Source: VRUE01 sp963704505 (lineage in GTDB: Bacteria > Actinomycetota > Thermoleophilia > Solirubrobacterales > 70-9). Taken from it: a stretch of DNA of 64,000 nt. The position numbers were made by a program, and so were the translations under genes. How positions within the stretch are numbered: position 1 is the stretch's first letter; the number at the start of each line of letters is the position of its first letter. The notes under the pieces were generated by a model. It did not search any database. It was not told the DNA's origin and saw nothing but the letters and a program-made list of their open reading frames with translations. The stretch covers positions 1-64,000 of the forward strand of contig OY969912.1 in the NCBI GenBank assembly GCA_963704505.1. Reading direction: 5' to 3'. Of the stretch, positions 34,734 through 41,987 are shown one piece after another.

Positions 34734-34761
34734 CTCACAGTTAGGGTACCCTAACTGTGAG
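34734..34761. promoter_or_regulatory. Perfect 28-bp palindrome, likely DtxR/MntR-type metalloregulator operator
   Basis: Half-site CTCACAGTTAGGGT followed directly by its exact reverse complement, with no spacer. The centre TTAGGGTACCCTAA closely resembles DtxR/IdeR/MntR boxes (TTAGG...CCTAA). It lies between the COG4705-type gene stop (34762) and the ZIP start (34704). No T-tract follows, so a terminator role is less likely. No DtxR-family gene is in the window. Confidence 0.75.
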
Positions 34762-36012
34762 TTAAGCGCTGGCTGAGACTGTCTCGGTCGGGTATCCGAG
34801 CTCCGATATCCGCTGCGGGAGGTCGATGTGCAGCCAATGCGAGAGGTGGCTTGGCGGGGTCTCGAGGATGATCTCGCCGTAAGGTCTCGCCTCAAGCTCT
34901 TCGACGATGTCGTCGTAGGCATTGGGGCTGTTGGCCACCCGGCCGTCGATCGTCGTGCCTTCGGGTACCCCGAGCTGGGAAAGGGCGTTTGAGAGGAGCA
35001 GGTCGCCGCCGGCCGCATCCGGGCTGTTGCGATCGAACGCCAGGTGATCGGGATTCGGCACGAGAACGAAGAAGTGATCCCCCCCGTCCGCGGCCTTATT
35101 CCGCACTGCCTCGAGCAGCGGCGGCGTCGCCTCGACCTTGTTGAGGACGACCAGCACCGATTGGGCGGCATCGCCGGCGGCGTCTCGCGCCGCGGCGAGC
35201 GGCCCTGACCGGATCACGTCCCGCTTGGTGACGGCAAGGAAGACGACGAGCGCGAGGATCGTCGAGAGGAAGATGATGCTGGTTACGTTGGTGCCTAGTC
35301 CCAAACCCCCTTCTTCGGTGGGCGAGGCGAGGTAGTCGCCGATCGAGGCACCCAGTGGCCGGGTCAGGATGTAGGCGAGCCAGAAGGAGAGGATGGCGTT
35401 GAGTCGCAGGCCGAAGTGGAAGATCGCGACGAGGATGATCGCCCCGGCGAAGATGCCGAGCGCGGCCAGGTAGCCGAGTTCGAGCTGCTCGGAGAGGAAG
35501 TCTCCGGCCGAGGTGCCGAGGGCGAAGGTAAAGAGGATCGCCAGCCAGTAGAAGGCCTCGCGCCGGGTTGTGTAGATGGTGTGGACCGAGAGCGTGCGCT
35601 CGACCGCGTACCAGCTTGCGAAGACCAGGATCAGCGCCGCGCCAAAAGCGATCGTCGTTGTTTCGAGGCCGACCCCGAGGTTTTCGACCAGGTTGTCGCT
35701 GACCAGCGTGCCGACGACGCTGATCAACACCACCGCGAGCCAGTAGATGCCGGGCACGTATCGGCGGGCCCTGAACTGGAAGACGAGGACCACCGCCAAC
35801 AGACCCGCCATCAGGTAGCTGGTGTTGGTCAAACCGAGCCCGAGGTTTTCGTTGAGATTGTCGGCGAACGTCTCGCCAACGGTGGTGCAAAGAACCTTGA
35901 TCACCCAGAAATAGGCGGTGATCTCGGGAACCTTGTTGAGCATCTGGCGGGCCCACCACTTGGTGGAGCTGCCTACCGATGGAGTCGCTGGAACGGTTTG
36001 CGCGGAGTTCAT
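34762..36012 (-). CDS. COG4705-type membrane protein with C-terminal soluble domain (2)
   Basis: 416 residues. Residues 24-275 are a COG4705-like membrane domain with four echoes of one motif: KVPEITAYFWVIKVL / GETFADNLNENLGLG, GTLVSDNLVENLGVG, ALGTSAGDFLSEQLELGY and LTRPLGASIGDYLA. Residues about 290-416 form a soluble alpha/beta domain (SVLVVLNKVEATPPLLEAV ... GEIILETPPSHLSHWLHIDL) that resembles domains following some actinobacterial permeases and may be universal-stress-like. The paralog at 29885 lacks this part. A TCTCATCT box lies 23-41 nt upstream of the ATG. Confidence 0.85.
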   Translation of the reverse strand: MNSAQTVPATPSVGSSTKWWARQMLNKVPEITAYFWVIKVLCTTVGETFADNLNENLGLGLTNTSYLMAGLLAVVLVFQFRARRYVPGIYWLAVVLISVVGTLVSDNLVENLGVGLETTTIAFGAALILVFASWYAVERTLSVHTIYTTRREAFYWLAILFTFALGTSAGDFLSEQLELGYLAALGIFAGAIILVAIFHFGLRLNAILSFWLAYILTRPLGASIGDYLASPTEEGGLGLGTNVTSIIFLSTILALVVFLAVTKRDVIRSGPLAAARDAAGDAAQSVLVVLNKVEATPPLLEAVRNKAADGGDHFFVLVPNPDHLAFDRNSPDAAGGDLLLSNALSQLGVPEGTTIDGRVANSPNAYDDIVEELEARPYGEIILETPPSHLSHWLHIDLPQRISELGYPTETVSASA

Positions 36013-36034
36013 GGCGCGGCAGTGTGTAGGGCTG

Positions 36035-36053
36035 GGCTTAACTCAAGATGAGA
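36035..36053 (-). promoter_or_regulatory. TCTCATCT box upstream of COG4705-type gene 2
   Basis: Minus strand TCTCATCT-TGAGT-TAAGCC, in the divergent promoter region shared with the DedA gene. Confidence 0.5.
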
Positions 36054-36081
36054 AGGGGACTGTGACCTCCGATGGGCGATC

Positions 36082-36100
36082 TCTCATCTGGGTTTAATCC
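36082..36100 (+). promoter_or_regulatory. TCTCATCT box upstream of the DedA gene
   Basis: Plus strand TCTCATCT-GGGTT-TAATCC, 22-40 nt before the GTG start. With the minus-strand box at 36035-36053 it places both divergent genes under the same presumed regulator. Confidence 0.5.
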
Positions 36101-36121
36101 CTAACCGCGAGCGTCCCCCTG

Positions 36122-36814
36122 GTGCCCCTCCTCCTCCTCGCCACCCTCAGCGACAAGATCCTCGACCCGGTCGTCAACGCCGCCACCGACTTCATCGGCT
36201 CGGCGGGCGTCGCCGCCGTCTTCCTGCTGATGGTGCTCGAGTCGGCCTGCATTCCGATCCCCTCCGAGGCGATCATGCTCTTCTCCGGCTTCGCGGTCTC
36301 CAAAGGCGAACTGACCCTCTTTGGGATCGTCGCCGCCGGGGTGCTCGGCAACCTGGTCGGCTCCTGGATCGCCTACGCGGTCGGCTACTACGGGCGCCTC
36401 GACCTGCTCGAAAAGAACCGCCTGATCCACCTCAGCCCCAAGCACCTGGCCTGGGCCGACCGCTGGTTCGAGCGCTACGGCTCGGCGACCGTCTTCTTCA
36501 GCCGCATGCTGCCGATCATCCGCACCTTCATCTCGCTGCCCGCCGGGGTCGCGAGGATGCCCTTCTGGCGCTTCTCGGCCTTCACCCTCGCCGGCTCGGT
36601 CCCCTGGGTCCTGATGCTGGCCCTGGTCGGGCGCAGCGTCGGCGACAACTGGGAAGAGTGGCGCCACAAACTGGGCTACCTCGACTACGTCCTGGTGGCC
36701 GCGATCGTGATCGGGATCGTCTACCTGTTGGCCAAGCGCCGGCGAAACGGCGCGGATTCCGACGAGGCAGAGCCAGGCCTTCCGGCTGATGTCGGTGACC
36801 CTGGGACCGTCTGA
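36122..36814 (+). CDS. DedA family membrane protein
   Basis: 230 residues with GTG start at 36122. DedA/SNARE-associated family signatures are VLESACIPIPSEAIMLFSG near residues 38-56 and FFSRMLPIIRTFISLPAGVA followed by RMPFWRFSAFTLAG (about 125-158). Re-entrant loops and four or five spans are expected. DedA proteins include undecaprenyl-phosphate and lipid flippases, which fits the nearby UppP and the shared regulatory box. It is divergent from COG4705-type gene 2. Confidence 0.93.
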   Translation: MPLLLLATLSDKILDPVVNAATDFIGSAGVAAVFLLMVLESACIPIPSEAIMLFSGFAVSKGELTLFGIVAAGVLGNLVGSWIAYAVGYYGRLDLLEKNRLIHLSPKHLAWADRWFERYGSATVFFSRMLPIIRTFISLPAGVARMPFWRFSAFTLAGSVPWVLMLALVGRSVGDNWEEWRHKLGYLDYVLVAAIVIGIVYLLAKRRRNGADSDEAEPGLPADVGDPGTV

Positions 36815-36932
36815 GGTAGCGTCGAAAAGGGCAAATGGGAAGCTCAGGGCGGGGGACTGCTCGGGCCGAGCGCCGTAGACGGAATGCTCCCGACCGGGCC
36901 GGAATTAAACGGCGGACGGCGCTAACCTCATT

Positions 36933-37997
36933 GTGGTGGAGGCCGCTCGGAGAAGAAGTGGAGTCGGGGCTCGGGGTAAGAGCTTGACTGCCGCATTTGC
37001 CTGCCTCTGCTACTTGACGCTGGGCCATGCAGCTATCGCGTCGGCGAATTCCCCCTCGGTTGAGGGTGAGTCGGTCTCTGGCTTGACCGCAACCAACGCG
37101 ACTCTGGAAGCCGAAGTCAATCCCCAAGGTGCGCCGAACGGGGTCTTCGTGCAGTTCCAACTGCTCCTCGACCCCGGAGAAGCGCCAACCGAAATCGCCT
37201 GCCCGCCCTCCCCACCTGCCGGATATTCGGCCTGCGTGGGCTCCCAATCCGCCGACGCTCTGCCGATCCGGTTCGTCTCCGGTGAAGGCGCGCAGACGGT
37301 GGCCCTTGACCTCTCTCAGGCGGGCGTCACCCTTAAACCGGGTCACAACTATTTCTTCCGCGCCCTGGCGGCCAATCGAATCTCCAGCGAAGACTCCGCC
37401 GAATGGGAATCGCCCGCGGTGGTGGGCGATTCGACCGGGTTTACGACGCCCGTTCCGCCGGCGATCCTCGCCCAGTCAATCGCCGGCGTGACGCAAACTG
37501 ACGCCAACCTCAAGGCGGTGATCAACGGTGAGGGGCAGGCGACGACCTATAAGTTCGAGATCGCGAAATCGCCCGCCTGTCTGCCTCCAACCCCTCCTTT
37601 TACTCCCTGCTTTCGAATCGAAACCGGCAACCTGCCGCAGGCCACCATTCCGGCGAGTCTCGAGGATCATTCGGTCAGCGTCGACCTCAACGTCGCTGGT
37701 CTGAACCTGGAACCCGGTGCGACCTACGACTTCCGAATTGTCGCGTCTAGCCCCGCCGGCAAAAGTGAGGGCCCCACTACGACCTTCTCCACTCTGCCTC
37801 CTCAAGCCTGCGCTCTCTCAACGGTGAGCGGTGGCTGTCCAAGCAGCCCAATTAGTCCACCGCGCAGGTGTCGGAGGGGCACGGTGATGCAGCAGGGAAC
37901 CTGCATGAAGAGAACCCGATGCCACCACAGGCATCACCACCATCGAAATGGGCACGCGGTCTCTCGCGCTCGTCTCTGCAGGCACGACCACAAGTAG
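36933..37997 (+). CDS. Exported protein with two fibronectin-like domains and a His-rich tail
   Basis: 354 residues with GTG start at 36933 (a second GTG follows at 36936). Signal segment about 18-39. Two beta-sandwich-like domains: about 45-172 (SGLTATNATLEAEVNPQGAP ... RALAANRISSEDSAEW) and 178-288 (VTQTDANLKAVINGEGQATT ... FRIVASSPAGKS). The end is a Cys/His/Arg stretch (TRCHHRHHHHRNGH), possibly metal-binding. The VNPQG/VNPQN motif matches the N-terminal domains of the giant type B proteins, so it may be a small cousin of them. Confidence 0.75.
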   Translation: MVEAARRRSGVGARGKSLTAAFACLCYLTLGHAAIASANSPSVEGESVSGLTATNATLEAEVNPQGAPNGVFVQFQLLLDPGEAPTEIACPPSPPAGYSACVGSQSADALPIRFVSGEGAQTVALDLSQAGVTLKPGHNYFFRALAANRISSEDSAEWESPAVVGDSTGFTTPVPPAILAQSIAGVTQTDANLKAVINGEGQATTYKFEIAKSPACLPPTPPFTPCFRIETGNLPQATIPASLEDHSVSVDLNVAGLNLEPGATYDFRIVASSPAGKSEGPTTTFSTLPPQACALSTVSGGCPSSPISPPRRCRRGTVMQQGTCMKRTRCHHRHHHHRNGHAVSRARLCRHDHK

Positions 37998-38056
37998 GAC
38001 ATAGCCATCCGGCAAGGGACTGGGAGTGGAGCCCTGCTGAACCCACCAAGCTTCAC

Positions 38057-38092
38057 TTGGCGGAAACCTGCCGATCGCTACTATTACGTAAT
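38057..38092 (+). promoter_or_regulatory. Promoter of padR gene with palindrome over the start; probably leaderless
   Basis: TTGGCG (38057-38062), a 16-bp spacer and TACTAT (38079-38084) form a sigma-70-like promoter whose start point would fall at or next to the ATG at 38091. The 10-bp palindrome ATTACGTAAT (38083-38092) covers the -10 and start codon and is a plausible PadR autorepression site. Confidence 0.5.
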
Positions 38093-38411
38093 GCGATACA
38101 TCAGTGAGCGTTCTACTGATCCAGGTCTTCTCGTCCTCTCCAGCCTGGCCGAGGGCCCGAAGCACGGCTACGCGATAACTCGTGATGTCGAGGAGGTGTC
38201 CGGCGTAAAGCTCGGTCCCGGCACTCTCTACGGGGCGCTTTCGCGGTTGGAGGGGAAGGGATTGATCGAGCCGATGCCGGCTGAGGATCGACGCAAGCCC
38301 TACCGGATGACAAGTGAGGGCAGTGCGGCGCTCAGTGAGCAACTCGAGATGTTGGGCCGGGTGGTTGACAGCGGCCTTGATCGGCTGCGGATCGCGGCGG
38401 AGGCAGCATGA
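38091..38411 (+). CDS. PadR family transcriptional regulator
   Basis: 106 residues. Typical PadR winged helix: LLVLSSLAEGPKHGYAITRD, then VKLGPGTLYGALSRLEGKGL and RRKPYRMTSEGSAALSEQLE. Small PadR proteins dimerise through the C-terminal helix and bind palindromic operators. Its stop overlaps the start of the following membrane protein (ATGA), so the two form a regulator-target pair. Confidence 0.95.
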   Translation: MRYISERSTDPGLLVLSSLAEGPKHGYAITRDVEEVSGVKLGPGTLYGALSRLEGKGLIEPMPAEDRRKPYRMTSEGSAALSEQLEMLGRVVDSGLDRLRIAAEAA

Positions 38412-39313
38412 ATCAGCGGATGCAAAAGGTGGCGCTGGCGCTCTATCCGCTCGCGTTCCGCCGTCGCTACGGCGACGAGCTGTCGGCACTGGTCGACGAC
38501 TCGCCGGCCGGTCCGCGAGCAACCTTCGACCTCTTGCGCGGCGCGCTGGTCGCCCACGTGCACCCGCCAGCGGGCATTGCTACGACGCTGAGCTCAGAGG
38601 ATCGCCTGCGTGCCACCGCCAGCGGCGTGCTGATGTGCTGGATCGCCTTTGCGGCGGCCGGCTTCGGTTTCTATAAGACGACCGAGGACCATCCGTTCTC
38701 AAAAGCGGGGGATGCTCATCTGGCACTTGGGGGTGCTCATGTCGCCGTGCAGACACTGGCGATCATCGCCTCGATCGCCATCCTCGCCGGGGCGCTGCCC
38801 CTCGCGGTAACCGCGTTTCGCCAAGCGCGTCGCGCCCGAGCCGTTGGCAGGGCCACAGGCTTGGCGCTCGCAAGCGTGGCCGTATTCGCTATCGCGACCA
38901 CCGCTCTGGTGGTGCTCGCGCACTCGGCCCGGTCCGTCTCTCACACCGCCGCCGGGGTTGCCTTCATGGCCTGGATACTGGTCGGTCTCGCAAGCGGATG
39001 GGTCTGTGCGTTGGCTGCAAGGAATGGGCTCTTCGCGATCAAAGTTCGGCGCCGAGGCTTAGTCGCAGCTCTCGCCTGCGGCACGCTGGTGACGACAGCG
39101 ATGGCCCTGATTGCGCTGGCCACCGCCCTCTACGTCGCAGCCCTGACCGTCGATGCGGCCGCACTCGCCGACGAAGGCAATGGTCCTTTCGGAGTTCTGA
39201 GCGTCGCGATCTCGATCGGCTTACAGCTGATCGTGATGCTTGTCGCAGCTTCCCTAGCCTCCGTCAGCACCCGACGTGGCTGGGCGGCCTTGAAATCGAG
39301 TCGAGCTACCTAG
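38408..39313 (+). CDS. Multi-pass membrane protein co-encoded with PadR
   Basis: 301 residues. The cytoplasmic N-terminus (MQKVALALYPLAFRRRYGDE) is typical of membrane proteins that follow PadR genes in actinobacteria (permease-like or HAAS-like partners). Seven or so hydrophobic segments follow from about residue 75 to 290. No transporter signature is visible. It overlaps the PadR gene by 4 bp and is convergent with the ferric-reductase-like gene, overlapping its end by 8 bp. Confidence 0.8.
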   Translation: MNQRMQKVALALYPLAFRRRYGDELSALVDDSPAGPRATFDLLRGALVAHVHPPAGIATTLSSEDRLRATASGVLMCWIAFAAAGFGFYKTTEDHPFSKAGDAHLALGGAHVAVQTLAIIASIAILAGALPLAVTAFRQARRARAVGRATGLALASVAVFAIATTALVVLAHSARSVSHTAAGVAFMAWILVGLASGWVCALAARNGLFAIKVRRRGLVAALACGTLVTTAMALIALATALYVAALTVDAAALADEGNGPFGVLSVAISIGLQLIVMLVAASLASVSTRRGWAALKSSRAT

Positions 39314-39911
39314 CCGGACTCGGGGTAGACGGGCGATCCGGCGGCACTCCGGGGCCATCCCGACCACCCCTCACCGAGTCGCCGCTCGCCGCTCGCCCCA
39401 ACCAGCGCAAGACAAGAAGAAGGGCGGCCGGTACGACGACCGCTGCGCCTATCACCAAGAACCAGAGTTGCGCCGCGTCGCTTCCGGCCTTGAGCGTGTG
39501 AAGGACCGCGAGTAGCCAGAAGACTGCCGTCAGGCGGTGCAGCCGGCGCCAGCGGGCGGAGCCGATGCGATCGCGGAGGTAGTAGGTCAGTCCAAGCAAC
39601 GCCAGGCCGTAGCCGGCGACTATCCCGATCCCGGTCCAGACCGGCCGGTAGGCCCCGGCGAAGGGAACCGCGATGCCCACCACCCCAGGGTCGAGGAAGG
39701 CGTCTCCCAGCAGGGAGATGCCGTGCAGGGCGACCATCGCCAGCGTGGTCAAGGAGAGGGTCTCGTGAATCGCCCGCAGGTCCCGCTTGTTGGAGTCCTT
39801 TCGCTTCGAGCTCATCATCAGCCCGACGGCGACGCTGGCGCTCGCCAAGAGCAGTGCGGCCCCACCGGCGGCGCGGCTGGTGATCCAGAAGATGTGGGGC
39901 GCCACGTTCAC
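39306..39911 (-). CDS. Ferric-reductase-like transmembrane protein (MsrQ/YedZ type)
   Basis: 201 residues from the GTG at 39911, which overlaps the ApbE stop (GTGA); an upstream ATG lies inside the ApbE gene and is unlikely. About six spans. Paired histidines spaced 13 apart in IHETLSLTTLAMVALHG, and RLHRLTAVFWLLAVLHTLK, are the heme b ligands expected of this superfamily. Adjacent ApbE and a b561-like protein suggest transmembrane electron transfer linked to flavin. Confidence 0.83.
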   Translation of the reverse strand: MNVAPHIFWITSRAAGGAALLLASASVAVGLMMSSKRKDSNKRDLRAIHETLSLTTLAMVALHGISLLGDAFLDPGVVGIAVPFAGAYRPVWTGIGIVAGYGLALLGLTYYLRDRIGSARWRRLHRLTAVFWLLAVLHTLKAGSDAAQLWFLVIGAAVVVPAALLLVLRWLGRAASGDSVRGGRDGPGVPPDRPSTPSPAR

Positions 39912-40858
39912 CGAGCGAGTGCCATCTCGCTCAACGGCTTTTGGGCGACGATCACCTCGACCGCTTCCTCGTCGTCGACCACGACACCGCCATGTGGAAG
40001 CCACTTGGCGGCATCAACGGGACCGGCGAGCAACGCAGCCTTTGCGTAGACCTCGGCAAGCAGCGCCGAGGGCGCCAGTGCCGTCACCTGGACGATTCCG
40101 GTGAAGGCCGGCTCGCCGCTTGCGGGATCGAGGATGTGGTGGGCGGCGCGGCCGTCGGTCCTTGCCCAGCAGCGGCGGCCGATGCCGCTCGTCGCCACCG
40201 CTCCTTCACGCAGCTTCAGCTCGTGGGCCTGACCGCGGCCAAAGGGATCGTCGACCAGAACCCGTCGCTCTTGCCCGGCCCGTCCCCCGATGCGGATGTC
40301 ACCGCAGCAGTCGACCGCGTAGGTCAGGTGCTGGCCGAGATTCTCGGCGGTCAGGTCTGCGAGCAAGCCCTTGGCGATGCCGCCGCTGTCGATCTTCACG
40401 CCCGGTGGGCGGATCACCGTACCGTCGACCTCATCGGCTCCGACGGTGCGCCATAGGCGAGCGGGATCCGGACTCACGGAGGCCCGCTCAGGGCGAGTCG
40501 CAAGAGCCTCGGTGAGTGTCATCGCCGGTTCTCCGTCGAGCGATTCGCGGTAGCCGGCGCGCTCGATTGATTGCAGCATCGTCGCGTCGACCAGGCCGCC
40601 GCTTTGTGACCCGGCCACCGCCACGGCCTTCGCGAGAGCTCGCACCAGGGGCGACGCCGGCACCTCCCAACGAGGGTCCTCGTTGAGCCGGCTCAGCTCA
40701 CTGTCGGAGCGAAAACGCGAGAGCCGACGGTGGCCATCGAGAAGTCCGGACTGGGCCACGGTCGCCGCCTTCTCTGCGACCGCCGCGTCCTTGGCGCGAA
40801 CGTGGACTGTCGCGGTGCCGCCAAAGCAGCTGAAGCGGCGATGCGCTTCGGGGCTCAC
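39908..40858 (-). CDS. apbE: ApbE-like FAD:protein FMN transferase
   Basis: 316 residues. ApbE transfers FMN from FAD onto a Thr/Ser of extracytoplasmic target proteins and needs magnesium. Recognised blocks: GHRRLSRFRSDSELSRLNED near the N-terminus, GGLVDATM, VKIDSGGIAKGLLADLTAEN (about 170-190), AVDCCGDIRIGG, and the HHILDPASGEPAF segment (about 236-248). No obvious signal peptide or lipobox is seen; the start MSPEAHRRFSCFGG may be cytoplasmic. It overlaps both neighbours by 4 bp. The substrate protein is not obvious nearby. Confidence 0.9.
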   Translation of the reverse strand: MSPEAHRRFSCFGGTATVHVRAKDAAVAEKAATVAQSGLLDGHRRLSRFRSDSELSRLNEDPRWEVPASPLVRALAKAVAVAGSQSGGLVDATMLQSIERAGYRESLDGEPAMTLTEALATRPERASVSPDPARLWRTVGADEVDGTVIRPPGVKIDSGGIAKGLLADLTAENLGQHLTYAVDCCGDIRIGGRAGQERRVLVDDPFGRGQAHELKLREGAVATSGIGRRCWARTDGRAAHHILDPASGEPAFTGIVQVTALAPSALLAEVYAKAALLAGPVDAAKWLPHGGVVVDDEEAVEVIVAQKPLSEMALAR

Positions 40859-41280
40859 GATTGACTGGTCGTTACGGGAGCCGGTTCTTCTTCGATAAAT
40901 TCTTCTTCGACCGGTTCTGAGGCTTCTTCTTCGAAGAGTTCTTCATCAGATTCGACGAGTTCTTCTTTGGCTTGTTCAGCGGATTCTTCGCGAAGCTCGG
41001 ATTCCCGAGCTTCGGTACCTCGGGATTCCACAGAGGAGCCGGAATCAGTGATGCCGTTGCGATGCGCGAGATGGGCGCTTCCTCCTGTTCTCGAGGAACT
41101 GTCACCAAGAACCGGGTCGTTGCCGGTCGCCATCTGCACGAAAACGGCTCCCCAAAGCAAGGCGAAGCTGAGCAGCGAGATTGCAATCACGCGGCTGCGC
41201 AGCAGGCCGGCGCGCCGGCGCTGGGCACTGAGGCGACGCTGAGCCTCGCGCATGCGCTGCTGCCTTTCGAACGGATCCAT
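40855..41280 (-). CDS. Single-span membrane protein with acidic outer tail
   Basis: 141 residues. A basic amphipathic start (MDPFERQQRMREAQRRLSAQ) leads to one membrane segment (about 31-51, VIAISLLSFALLWGAVFVQM) and a Ser/Glu-rich C-terminus (EELFEEEASEPVEEEFIEEE). No FMN-binding motif is visible, yet it is translationally coupled to ApbE. It could be a partner or redox tether of the membrane reductase; the function is unknown. A CTCTCAG/CTTAG box lies 34-51 nt upstream. Confidence 0.78.
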   Translation of the reverse strand: MDPFERQQRMREAQRRLSAQRRRAGLLRSRVIAISLLSFALLWGAVFVQMATGNDPVLGDSSSRTGGSAHLAHRNGITDSGSSVESRGTEARESELREESAEQAKEELVESDEELFEEEASEPVEEEFIEEEPAPVTTSQS

Positions 41281-41313
41281 CGCCAGACCTTCCTTAGGTG
41301 CCGATAACGCCCG

Positions 41314-41331
41314 CTAAGCGGAGGCTGAGAG
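41314..41331 (-). promoter_or_regulatory. CTCTCAG...CTTAG direct-repeat box upstream of the acidic membrane protein
   Basis: Minus strand CTCTCAG-CCTC-CGCTTAG, an 11-bp repeat period. A second copy lies at 41965-41982, both near the second two-component system. Confidence 0.5.
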
Positions 41332-41336
41332 TTCTC

Positions 41337-41930
41337 TTAGAACCACGGTTGGGCGAGCGAGTAGGTCAGCAGTGCCAGCACAGAGCCGGCGAGGATCGCC
41401 AGGCCCAAGCCGATCGCTCGCGCACCGGCCCCTGGCAGTCGGGCCTCTCGTGACCGATCGCTTCTCCAGTCCGCGAACGCCAGAGCTGGAACCTCGAGGA
41501 CGTGTCCCAGGACGTGCAGTGTCATCAATGCCACCCAGGCGATGAAGCTCAGCTTGTGGGCGAACTTCAGAGTGTCGCTCGGGGGCCCGTCAAGGAGCAG
41601 TGCGACGCCGGTGCCAAACAGGGCCAATGTGGTGAGCACGACGCCTGGCGCGAGGAGTCGGAGGACGAGATGAGGCGGGCCCTTCTCGACGTAGGGAGGG
41701 CTGCCTGTGTAGTAGCGGGCGAAGCGGTAGCCGGTGCTGGCGAGCTTCAAGGCCACTGGCGGGATCAGAAGCATGCCGATGAAGATGTGTGGGCCGAGCA
41801 GCGGGCCGATGAATGGGATCGTCGCTCCCTCAGCGGCAAGCAGGACCAAGAGCGCGGCAGCGATCGCGCCGGTCAGCCTGGCGTTGCCGGCGACGCCCTC
41901 GCGAGTCTGAACTTCGTTCGCTTGGTACAC
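41337..41930 (-). CDS. Cytochrome b561-like multi-pass membrane protein
   Basis: 197 residues from a GTG at 41930. Five hydrophobic segments. Histidines sit in spans or at their ends: GPHIFIGMLL (about 47), KFAHKLSFIAW (about 125) and LHVLGHVLEV (about 139-144), which could hold heme b. It resembles b561/DUF4405-like proteins. It lies between the second histidine kinase and the acidic membrane protein in the same redox operon. Confidence 0.75.
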   Translation of the reverse strand: MYQANEVQTREGVAGNARLTGAIAAALLVLLAAEGATIPFIGPLLGPHIFIGMLLIPPVALKLASTGYRFARYYTGSPPYVEKGPPHLVLRLLAPGVVLTTLALFGTGVALLLDGPPSDTLKFAHKLSFIAWVALMTLHVLGHVLEVPALAFADWRSDRSREARLPGAGARAIGLGLAILAGSVLALLTYSLAQPWF

Positions 41931-41964
41931 GAGCGCGATGCTCTGCTCGCGCGCTTTCCCGTTT

Positions 41965-41982
41965 CTAAGAGTCGGCTGAGAG
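41965..41982 (-). promoter_or_regulatory. CTCTCAG...CTCTTAG direct-repeat box upstream of the b561-like gene
   Basis: Minus strand CTCTCAG-CCGA-CTCTTAG, two near-identical heptamers 11 bp apart, between the HK2 stop (41988) and the b561-like start (41930). It fits an OmpR-type regulator site, probably for RR2. Confidence 0.55.
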
Positions 41983-41987
41983 AACTC

